A stretch of DNA of 11,055 nt from Stercoripulliclostridium_A sp964480195 (GTDB taxonomy: Bacteria; Bacillota; Clostridia; Christensenellales; DTU072): positions 1 through 11,055 of the forward strand of contig CAYZOJ010000053.1 of NCBI GenBank assembly GCA_964480195.1, read 5' to 3'. The notes beneath the pieces were generated by a model. It did no database searches. It had not been told where the DNA came from and was given only the letters and a program-made list of their open reading frames with translations. Below are positions 6,115-11,055 of the stretch, one piece after another (position 1 is the stretch's first letter; the number at the start of each line of letters is the position of its first letter). The position numbers and the translations under genes were made by a program.

Positions 6115-7850
6115 GCTAATTCGTCCTCCTTGTTTTGAGATAAACATATTTCGCGATAAACGTCGCAGGTTTTAAGTAACTCTTCGTGCTTGCCTTGACC
6201 GACTATTTTTCCGTCGTCCGTTACGATTATCAAATCGGAATGTTTAATACTTGTCGCGCGTTGCGAAACGGTTACGGTCGTCAAACCTCTTTCGTCGCGT
6301 AATTCCTTTAACGCTTTACGGAGTTTTGCGTCGGTTGCAAAATCGAGAGCGCTTGAACTGTCATCCAAAATGAGTATTTCGGGAGCCGAAACCAAGGCTC
6401 TTGCGATTGTAAGCCTTTGCCGTTGACCGCCGGAAAGGTTCTTTCCGCCTTGGACGATTTCGCTACTCAATCCCTCTTTTTTTGCGTATACGAATTCTTC
6501 GGACTGAGATACTTTAAGCGCTTTATCTATCTCTTGGTCGGTGGCGTCCTCTTTACCCCAACGCATGTTATCTCTAATGGTGCCCGCGAAGAGGACCGCT
6601 TTTTGAGGCGCTACTCCGAATATGCTTGCAAGCTCCGAATTGGTGTAGTTTTTGACGTCGTTACCGAATACTTTAACACTGCCCGAGCTGACGTCGTAGA
6701 GCCTCGTGATGAGGTTTACGAGGGTAGTTTTACCGCTACCCGTTCCGCCGAGTATACCTACGCTTGCGCCTCTCGGAATGACGATGTTCGCGTGCTCCAA
6801 CGATGGTGAAGGGCTACCCGCATAAGCGAACGTTACGTCGTTAAGCTCTATTGCTGGAGCGGTGAAATCGGGCGTCGCGCCGACGCCTTCGACCATAGAG
6901 GATTCGACCGCGAGGACTTCGTTAATTCTTGACGCGGACGCGGAGGCTTTCGTAAACGTTATCAGCAGGTTTGCAAAGACGACGAGCGCGTTAAGAATTT
7001 GCGTCATATAGTTTACGAGAGCAATGATTTCGCCTTGCGTGAGATCACCGTAACTTACTTGTTTTCCGCCGAAATACAGTAGGGCGATGATGGCAAGATT
7101 GAGTACGGCGTAAGTCAAAGGATTTAAGAGGGCGGAGAGCCGGCTTACCTTAATCGAAGCTTGCGAAAGAGTTTCGGACGCGAGATTGAAGTGTTCTTTT
7201 TCGCGTTCTTCGGCGTTAAAAGCTCTTACGACGCGAGCACCCGCAAGATTTTCGCGCGTCAAACGCGTTACGTCGTCGAGGTCGCCCTGCACCTCTTTAT
7301 ATTTAGGCATCGTAATCGAAAGAATGAGCCACAATGCGCCGACTATGACTATCGCGGCGATTACGAATATAGCCGAAAGTTTCAAGTCGATGAGCATCGC
7401 CATGACGATTGCTCCGACGGCGATGAACGGAGCGCGCAGAACAAGACGAATAAACATCGCAACGGCTTGTTGGGCTTGGTTCACGTCTGCGGTGAGGCGG
7501 GTGATGAGGGACGTCGTGGAGAATTTATCGAGTTCCGCGTAAGAGAAAGTATTGATATGTTTGTAGAGATTTCTTCTAAGATTGGTTCCGAAGCCGAGGG
7601 AAGCGCGACTTGCGAAAAATTGAGCCGTCAACGCGAATGCGAGCCCGAAGACGCCCAATGCGAGAATGATTATTCCTCCGTACATCAAACCGGAATAATC
7701 GCCGGCTTGCCCCATGGGTATGGCGGTGTCGATAATCCACGCGACCACTATAGGCGTGATGAGCTCGAAGACCGCTTCCACGAGTTTGAAGAAAGGTCCG
7801 ATTATCGTTTTTACGCGATAACCTTTCAGATACTTTAATAACTTTAACAT
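6111..7850 (-). CDS. ABC exporter half-transporter, degenerate-site TM287/BmrC-like subunit
   Basis: This 579-residue protein has a six-helix membrane domain (about 15-305) and a nucleotide-binding domain (about 335-579). Walker A is GGTGSGKTT (368-376), the Q-loop is Gln416, and the signature is a full LSGGQ (472-476). Walker B reads ILILDD, so the catalytic Glu is Asp497, and the H-loop reads VSQRATSI, with Gln530 replacing the switch His. These are the hallmarks of the non-catalytic ATP site in heterodimeric exporters such as TM287/288. The partner is the overlapping downstream gene. ATG 7850 gives the expected N-terminus; the preceding bases (ACGGACGGAACG) are only a weak ribosome binding site. 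A possible promoter and an inverted repeat lie upstream at 7869-7918. Confidence 0.92.
   Translation of the reverse strand: MLKLLKYLKGYRVKTIIGPFFKLVEAVFELITPIVVAWIIDTAIPMGQAGDYSGLMYGGIIILALGVFGLAFALTAQFFASRASLGFGTNLRRNLYKHINTFSYAELDKFSTTSLITRLTADVNQAQQAVAMFIRLVLRAPFIAVGAIVMAMLIDLKLSAIFVIAAIVIVGALWLILSITMPKYKEVQGDLDDVTRLTRENLAGARVVRAFNAEEREKEHFNLASETLSQASIKVSRLSALLNPLTYAVLNLAIIALLYFGGKQVSYGDLTQGEIIALVNYMTQILNALVVFANLLITFTKASASASRINEVLAVESSMVEGVGATPDFTAPAIELNDVTFAYAGSPSPSLEHANIVIPRGASVGILGGTGSGKTTLVNLITRLYDVSSGSVKVFGNDVKNYTNSELASIFGVAPQKAVLFAGTIRDNMRWGKEDATDQEIDKALKVSQSEEFVYAKKEGLSSEIVQGGKNLSGGQRQRLTIARALVSAPEILILDDSSSALDFATDAKLRKALKELRDERGLTTVTVSQRATSIKHSDLIIVTDDGKIVGQGKHEELLKTCDVYREICLSQNKEDELA
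6125..6131 (-). promoter_or_regulatory. Ribosome binding site inside the upstream ABC gene
   Basis: AAGGAGG on the minus strand lies 10 bases before ATG 6114, within the last codons of the upstream half-transporter. It fixes the start of the second subunit. Together with the ATGA overlap it points to translational coupling, which would help equal production of the two subunits. Confidence 0.8.
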
Positions 7851-7868
7851 CGTTCCGTCCGTATATAG

Positions 7869-7902
7869 TTTATGCTTTATTGAGTAATTAGTTTAGCATA
7901 AA
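7869..7902. repeat. 8-bp inverted repeat upstream of the ABC exporter
   Basis: TTTATGCT (7869-7876) and AGCATAAA (7895-7902) are perfect inverted copies 18 bases apart. They overlap the possible -10 and the expected start of transcription of the exporter operon. The layout suits an operator for a dimeric repressor or activator, but no regulator gene is adjacent. Confidence 0.5.
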
Positions 7903-7918
7903 TATTTAATATAGTAAA
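7890..7918 (-). promoter_or_regulatory. Possible promoter of the ABC exporter pair
   Basis: On the minus strand, TTTACT (7913-7918) and TAAACT (7890-7895) are 17 bases apart, each matching 4 of 6 consensus bases. The region is A+T-rich and lies about 40 bases before the exporter start. The elements are weak, so confidence is limited. Confidence 0.35.
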
Positions 7919-7952
7919 CTTTTTAACGGCGGTACGCTGTTTTACGAGAGTT

Positions 7953-8630
7953 TTATTTGCGGTGCACGTCGAGAGAATCGGTTTCCGCATTGTAAATCGC
8001 AACGAGAACGTCCTTGGCTTCGAGCCCTTGAGAGAATAGGAGTTCCTTTACTTTTTGTTCGTCTATGCCCGCACGAGCGAGGGCTTCGGAGCGCACCTTG
8101 CCGTCGATTATAACGTAGTCGGTAAGAGTCGCGGGACTTTTTGTTATGCCGGCGTCGAGGACGGTCAAAGGCGAAAAATCAGATTTAGGGAGGACGCTTA
8201 ATTTACCGCTTGTTTCGAGTATGGCATAGGCTATTTGGCTGATGTCGAAGAAACCCTTATCGCGCGCCAAACCCGCGATTTCGTCTACCGTAAGTTTACT
8301 TTTGGATACCTCTTTGGGCTGTAACTTGCCGTCGCTTATCAGAATTAACGGCTTCCCCGCGAGAATTTTTTTAAGTACCGAACCCTTCCGCCCGACAAGT
8401 GTTACAATAAAATCGAACAACACAAAAGCCGTCATCGCTATAAGATAGTGATAAAACGGCTGTTCGAGATCGGTAGTCATTTCGGCGCCTATCGAGCCGA
8501 GAGTAATGCCTACCACATAATCTATAAACGAGAGCTGAGAGATTTGTTTTTTGCCGAGGATTTTGGCTACGACAAAAAGATAAACGTAGGTGATTAAGGA
8601 AAACAACAATATTTTATAAATGTCTTGCAT
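7953..8630 (-). CDS. DUF421/YetF-family membrane protein
   Basis: The 225-residue product has three predicted N-terminal membrane segments (about 4-26, 35-52 and 60-80). The family block KKQISQLSFIDYVVGITLGS follows the first. The cytoplasmic C-terminal part contains KPLILISDGK, LTVDEIAGLARDKGFFDIS and ILETSGKLSVLPKSD, all typical of DUF421. The molecular function of the family is not settled. The start at 8630 matches the family N-terminus, with AGGGG 5 bases upstream. Both the start codon and part of the AGGGG lie in a perfect hairpin (8624-8647). The hemolysin III family gene ends 40 bases upstream on the same strand, so the two are probably co-transcribed. Confidence 0.9.
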   Translation of the reverse strand: MQDIYKILLFSLITYVYLFVVAKILGKKQISQLSFIDYVVGITLGSIGAEMTTDLEQPFYHYLIAMTAFVLFDFIVTLVGRKGSVLKKILAGKPLILISDGKLQPKEVSKSKLTVDEIAGLARDKGFFDISQIAYAILETSGKLSVLPKSDFSPLTVLDAGITKSPATLTDYVIIDGKVRSEALARAGIDEQKVKELLFSQGLEAKDVLVAIYNAETDSLDVHRK

Positions 8631-8647
8631 AGGAACCCCTATGCAAG
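8624..8647 (-). promoter_or_regulatory. Hairpin enclosing the start codon of the DUF421 gene
   Basis: On the minus strand CTTGCATAGG (8647-8638) pairs with CCTATGCAAG (8633-8624), ten perfect base pairs around a GGTT loop. The ATG (8630-8628) is in the 3' arm, and the AGGGG ribosome binding site spans the 5' arm and loop. No T run follows, so it is not an intrinsic terminator. It would block initiation when folded. Confidence 0.7.
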
Positions 8648-8670
8648 TATTGCCGTTTTCCTAAATAAAA

Positions 8671-9357
8671 TCACGCGTTTGCGTTAAAAAGTAAAATCGT
8701 TCCTACAAAGAAGAGTATCGGTCCGATGAGCGTAACGACGTGGAATATCGTATGTACGTACGGGATTTTCTTTATGTTATAAAGTATCAGCCCTGCAAGG
8801 CAGAGGAGCATTGCGGTAAGGTAGAGGGCGTTGACCTCAAATGTCGCAAGAGGCGAATTAAGGTTCAGTACGTAAATCAAAGTGCAGATTACGCCGATGA
8901 CGGCGTTGAATCCCACGTTAAGATTTTTGAACTTCATCAAATTAACTATGCAGAGTACGGCGCCGACTATTGCAATCGCAAAGCAAAGACCGATACCGAC
9001 GTAATTCCATACACTCGTTCCGAGCATTATCGCGGGAGGAACTCCGCAAGCCGTTACGAGGAAAGAAATGTTCGCGTGGTCGATTTTTCTTGCGATACTC
9101 TTTTTATGCTTGTCCGTAAGAGCGTGATATATTGCGGAAGTCGTAAATACTTGTAGCGCGGGAATGCAAAGGAGAATCGCCGTCGCTATTTCGCGCGGAG
9201 TATCCGCTATAACCATATAATATATAAAGAAAGCAAGGGTTATAGGCGTGCCGATACCGTGGGTAATCGCGTTCCATAACTCTTCGTTCGGAGTGTAGTA
9301 GCGGAGCCCCGCTGCCGCGTATTCTTGTTCGAGTCTTAATTTTTCTTGTTTATCCAT
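8671..9357 (-). CDS. trhA: Hemolysin III / PAQR-family membrane protein
   Basis: The 228-residue product has about seven hydrophobic segments. It carries the family's conserved polar residues: E-LWNAITHGIG near 26-36, SAIYH (74-78), KIDHANISF (91-99) and a C-terminal HTIFH (202-206). Ser74, His78, Asp93, His202 and His206 fit the PAQR metal-binding set. Bacterial members have been linked to membrane-fluidity control and hemolysis; the actual role here is unknown. I chose ATG 9357. The longer frame starts with TTG at 9393, which forms the -35 of a good promoter whose -10 is TATAAT at 9365-9370. No ribosome binding site is present, and transcription should begin at or one base before this ATG. 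clpP ends just upstream on the same strand. Confidence 0.87.
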   Translation of the reverse strand: MDKQEKLRLEQEYAAAGLRYYTPNEELWNAITHGIGTPITLAFFIYYMVIADTPREIATAILLCIPALQVFTTSAIYHALTDKHKKSIARKIDHANISFLVTACGVPPAIMLGTSVWNYVGIGLCFAIAIVGAVLCIVNLMKFKNLNVGFNAVIGVICTLIYVLNLNSPLATFEVNALYLTAMLLCLAGLILYNIKKIPYVHTIFHVVTLIGPILFFVGTILLFNANA

Positions 9358-9364
9358 ATCGTAT

Positions 9365-9393
9365 ATTATATACTTCGGATAAACGTAAGGCAA
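9365..9393 (-). promoter_or_regulatory. Promoter of the hemolysin III gene, leaderless layout
   Basis: On the minus strand, TTGCCT (9388-9393) and a perfect TATAAT (9365-9370) are 17 bases apart. Only 7 bases (ATACGAT) separate the -10 from the ATG at 9357, so the predicted mRNA begins at the start codon or one base before it. Confidence 0.6.
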
Positions 9394-9395
9394 CT

Positions 9396-9932
9396 TTAAG
9401 GACGCAAAATTTTATCTATTATTCCGTATTCGAGAGCTTCTTCCGGCGTCATTATATTGTCGCGTTCGGTGTCGCGCGCGACCTTTCGGATGTTCCGACC
9501 GGTGTTAAGAGCGAGGGTCGAGTTTATGCGATGTCTTACTTTCGAGATGTTGGCTGAGGCTATTACGATGTCCGTCGCCTGTCCGTTCGCGCCTCCGATA
9601 GGTTGGTGGATTAAAATTTTTGCGTTTTCGGTTGCATATCGGTAACCTTTTGTGCCTCCCGACAGTATCACCGCGGCAATGGAGTTTGCTTCGCCGATAG
9701 CGACAATCGAAACGGTCAGCGGGGAAAGACGTATAGCGTCGTAAATTGCAAATCCCGCTTGCACGTCCCCGCCGGGACTGTTTACGTAGAGAGTAACGAG
9801 CTTTTTGTATCCCGACAATTCGAGATACTTGAGCTTCATAACGATGTCCGTCGCAATGGCGGAATCTATTTCGCCGTTTACAAAGATTATGCCGTTTTGA
9901 ATAAGAGTCGATTCGTAGTTTTCGGATTCCAT
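9396..9932 (-). CDS. clpP: ClpP-family ATP-dependent protease subunit, short N-terminus
   Basis: This encodes a 178-residue ClpP fold: LYVNSPGGDVQAGFAIYD (48-65), Ser84 in GEANSIAAV, His109 in ILIHQPIGGANGQATDI, and Asp154 in ARDTERDN. The Ser-His-Asp triad is therefore complete. ClpP forms a barrel that degrades proteins fed by Clp ATPases. Unusual points are ANSI in place of AASM around the nucleophile, NTGR in place of the HTG-handle pattern, and a very short N-terminus. Only about 13 residues precede IIFVNGEI, so the axial-loop region and the usual propeptide are largely missing. An in-frame stop lies 7 codons upstream with no start codon between, so the short N-terminus is real in this sequence. 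It may be a second ClpP paralogue rather than the main one. No ribosome binding site is visible. Confidence 0.9.
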   Translation of the reverse strand: MESENYESTLIQNGIIFVNGEIDSAIATDIVMKLKYLELSGYKKLVTLYVNSPGGDVQAGFAIYDAIRLSPLTVSIVAIGEANSIAAVILSGGTKGYRYATENAKILIHQPIGGANGQATDIVIASANISKVRHRINSTLALNTGRNIRKVARDTERDNIMTPEEALEYGIIDKILRP

Positions 9933-9952
9933 AAACGGAGTATGTAAATTTT

Positions 9953-9981
9953 TTTAGAAAATATAAAAAACCTCTTGACAA
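9953..9981 (-). promoter_or_regulatory. Possible clpP promoter
   Basis: On the minus strand, TTGTCA (9976-9981) and TCTAAA (9953-9958) are 17 bases apart. The -10 is imperfect; TATATT nearby is an alternative without a good -35. The -35 overlaps the perR -35 on the other strand. The leader would be only about 14 bases. Confidence 0.4.
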
Positions 9982-10003
9982 AGGATAAAGTGTATGGTTT
10001 AAT
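9975..10003 (+). promoter_or_regulatory. Promoter of the perR-rubrerythrin operon
   Basis: A perfect TTGACA (9975-9980) and TTTAAT (9998-10003) are 17 bases apart. The start near 10010 falls inside the Fur/PerR-type operator at 10009-10023. Confidence 0.8.
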
Positions 10004-10008
10004 AGTAA

Positions 10009-10023
10009 TGATAATTGTTATCA
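10009..10023 (+). promoter_or_regulatory. Fur/PerR-type operator (7-1-7 box)
   Basis: TGATAATTGTTATCA matches the Bacillus Fur box TGATAATNATTATCA except for one G in the right half. Against the PerR box TTATAATNATTATAA it also differs at the two outer positions (2 and 14). It covers the predicted transcription start of perR, so binding would repress perR and rubrerythrin, including self-repression. Confidence 0.8.
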
Positions 10024-10039
10024 ATAAGTGAAAGACGAT

Positions 10040-10432
10040 ATGAGAAACACTAAGCAGAAAGATTTAATACTAAACGTCGTTCAAACAAGTAGCGACCATC
10101 CTACGGCAGAAACCGTGTACGAGCGTGCACGCGCCGTAATGCCGAGCATTAGTCTTGGGACTGTATACCGCAATCTCAAACAACTCGAAGAGAGCGGAAA
10201 GGTAAGACTTGTAAGATCCGACCAAGACACGATGAGGTACGACAAAACGGTTTTCCCGCACGCACATCTTAAATGCGTCGTTTGCGGAAGCGTAATTGAC
10301 GTAATGGAAGTGGATTGCGAAAAAATAATAAAAACGGTATCCGAAGCTACCGATTATGACATTTTAGGTATCGAGGTAGCAATCGACGGAATATGTCCCG
10401 AATGTAAATCGCGCGAGCGAAACAATAAATAA
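10040..10432 (+). CDS. perR: Peroxide-sensing Fur-family repressor PerR
   Basis: A 130-residue Fur-family repressor with a winged-helix DNA-binding domain (ISLGTVYRNLKQLEESGKV, about 37-55) and a C-terminal dimer domain. All residues that define Bacillus subtilis PerR are present with a constant offset of 17: His20, Asp68, His74, His76 and Asp87 match the regulatory site His37, Asp85, His91, His93 and Asp104. Cys79, Cys82, Cys119 and Cys122 match the structural zinc site. Asp at both 68 and 87, rather than Glu, favours PerR over Fur. Oxidation of the site histidines by peroxide would release the DNA. ATG 10040 gives the usual N-terminus; GTG 10028 is an in-frame alternative. Neither has a strong ribosome binding site. 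A reverse rubrerythrin gene follows after 25 bases. Confidence 0.85.
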   Translation: MRNTKQKDLILNVVQTSSDHPTAETVYERARAVMPSISLGTVYRNLKQLEESGKVRLVRSDQDTMRYDKTVFPHAHLKCVVCGSVIDVMEVDCEKIIKTVSEATDYDILGIEVAIDGICPECKSRERNNK

Positions 10433-10442
10433 AATAAACAAT

Positions 10443-10448
10443 AAGGAG
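10443..10448 (+). promoter_or_regulatory. Strong ribosome binding site of rubrerythrin
   Basis: AAGGAG lies 9 bases before ATG 10458 in the 25-base gap after perR. It is much stronger than the signal before perR, so rubrerythrin should be made in excess over its repressor from the same transcript. Confidence 0.85.
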
Positions 10449-10457
10449 AATAAAACA

Positions 10458-11003
10458 ATGGCTAAATATGTATGCATGGTATGTGGTTATGTTCACGAAG
10501 GCGATGAGGCACCCGAAGCTTGCCCCGTTTGCAAAGCGCCGTCTTCCAAGTTTGTAAAGCAGGATTCCGAGTTGACTTGGGCTGCCGAACACGTAGTAGG
10601 AGTTGCTCATGGCATAAGAAGGGATATCGTCGAAGATCTCAGAGCCAACTTTAACGGTGAATGTTCTGAAGTAGGTATGTATCTTGCAATGAGCAGAGTG
10701 GCGATTCGTGAAGGTTATCCCGAAATAGGTCTTTACTATGAAAAGGCGGCTTATGAAGAAGCCGAACACGCGGCTAAGTTTGCAGAGCTTCTCGGCGATG
10801 TCGTAACCGATTCCACCAAGAGGAATTTGGAACTCCGTATCGAAGCCGAAAACGGCGCGACGGCAGGTAAAGTAGACCTTGCAGATAGAGCAAAAGCGCT
10901 CGGTCTTGACGCGATACACGACACCGTTCACGAGATGGCACGCGATGAAGCCCGTCACGGCAAAGGATTCTTGGGACTCTACAATCGTTACTTTAAAAAA
11001 TAA
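10458..11003 (+). CDS. rbr: Reverse rubrerythrin (N-terminal rubredoxin, C-terminal diiron domain)
   Basis: The 181-residue product begins with a rubredoxin-like iron site, Cys6/Cys9 (YVCMVCGYVHEG) and Cys22/Cys25 (CPVC). A ferritin-like four-helix diiron domain follows, with ligands expected at GECSE (67-71), YEEAEH (99-104), the RIEAEN stretch (127-132) and RDEARHG (162-168). This order, the reverse of classical rubrerythrin, is typical of the clostridial proteins that reduce hydrogen peroxide with electrons from NADH through partner proteins. It acts in the cytoplasm as an oxygen and peroxide defence enzyme of anaerobes. It sits 25 bases after perR under the same operator, so it is a likely PerR target. 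No clear terminator is seen in the 52 bases that remain. Confidence 0.93.
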   Translation: MAKYVCMVCGYVHEGDEAPEACPVCKAPSSKFVKQDSELTWAAEHVVGVAHGIRRDIVEDLRANFNGECSEVGMYLAMSRVAIREGYPEIGLYYEKAAYEEAEHAAKFAELLGDVVTDSTKRNLELRIEAENGATAGKVDLADRAKALGLDAIHDTVHEMARDEARHGKGFLGLYNRYFKK

Positions 11004-11055
11004 ATCCCGAAAAATAGGCGTGAACTATTAGTACGATTATAAGCTGTTCGAAGTT

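Noticed and set aside
7161..7838. A 225-codon plus-strand frame opposite the ABC exporter subunit
   Set aside because: It lies wholly inside a gene with intact ABC motifs; the translation is highly charged, low in order and has no recognisable domain.
7925..7941. Hairpin AACGGCG-GTA-CGCTGTT as a terminator of the DUF421 gene
   Set aside because: It has one mismatch and no T run on the minus strand; the short T run is on the plus strand, where no gene ends.
10347..10958. A 203-codon minus-strand frame across perR and rubrerythrin
   Set aside because: Both plus-strand proteins are clearly recognised, with ribosome binding site and operator; the antisense product resembles nothing.

Overview
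The window looks like chromosomal sequence from an anaerobic, low-to-medium G+C, endospore-lineage Firmicute (class Clostridia; an uncultured gut-type member is my guess). The evidence is a GPR-type spore protease next to rpsT, a PerR gene followed by a reverse rubrerythrin, strong AAGGAG ribosome binding sites before several genes, and sigma-A-like promoters with 17-base spacers. It is mostly core and housekeeping DNA. I see no phage, insertion sequence, CRISPR array, integration site or toxin-antitoxin module, and no convincing wholly new multigene system. The interesting material is in protein motif changes and in the regulatory DNA between genes.

Left block (1-2029): tRNA-Pro(GGG) and rpsT lie on the minus strand and are probably co-transcribed. 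Divergent from rpsT are gpr (spore protease) and murI (glutamate racemase), 22 bases apart. The rpsT and gpr promoters share almost the same -10 bases on opposite strands. The rpsT/gpr pairing is also found in Bacillus, where spoIIP follows gpr; here murI takes that place.

Centre (2030-4283): a single plus-strand gene for an EF-G-like translational GTPase, with its own good promoter and a strong, probably bidirectional terminator. Its G3 and G4 nucleotide-binding motifs both depart from normal EF-G.

Right-centre minus-strand block (4330-9932), read right to left: a ClpP-type serine protease with a shortened N-terminus; a hemolysin III/PAQR membrane protein that seems to have a promoter placed to give a leaderless mRNA; a DUF421/YetF membrane protein whose start codon lies inside a perfect 10-bp hairpin; and two ABC half-transporters with a 4-base ATGA overlap. 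The half-transporter motifs show a heterodimeric exporter with one degenerate ATP site.

Right end (9933-11003): perR and a reverse rubrerythrin form a peroxide-defence operon on the plus strand. A Fur/PerR-type operator covers the predicted start of transcription, and the -35 element overlaps a possible clpP -35 on the other strand. The last 52 bases (11004-11055) hold nothing I can identify. No stretch longer than 300 bases lacks a gene; the longest gap is the 155 bases before the EF-G-like gene.
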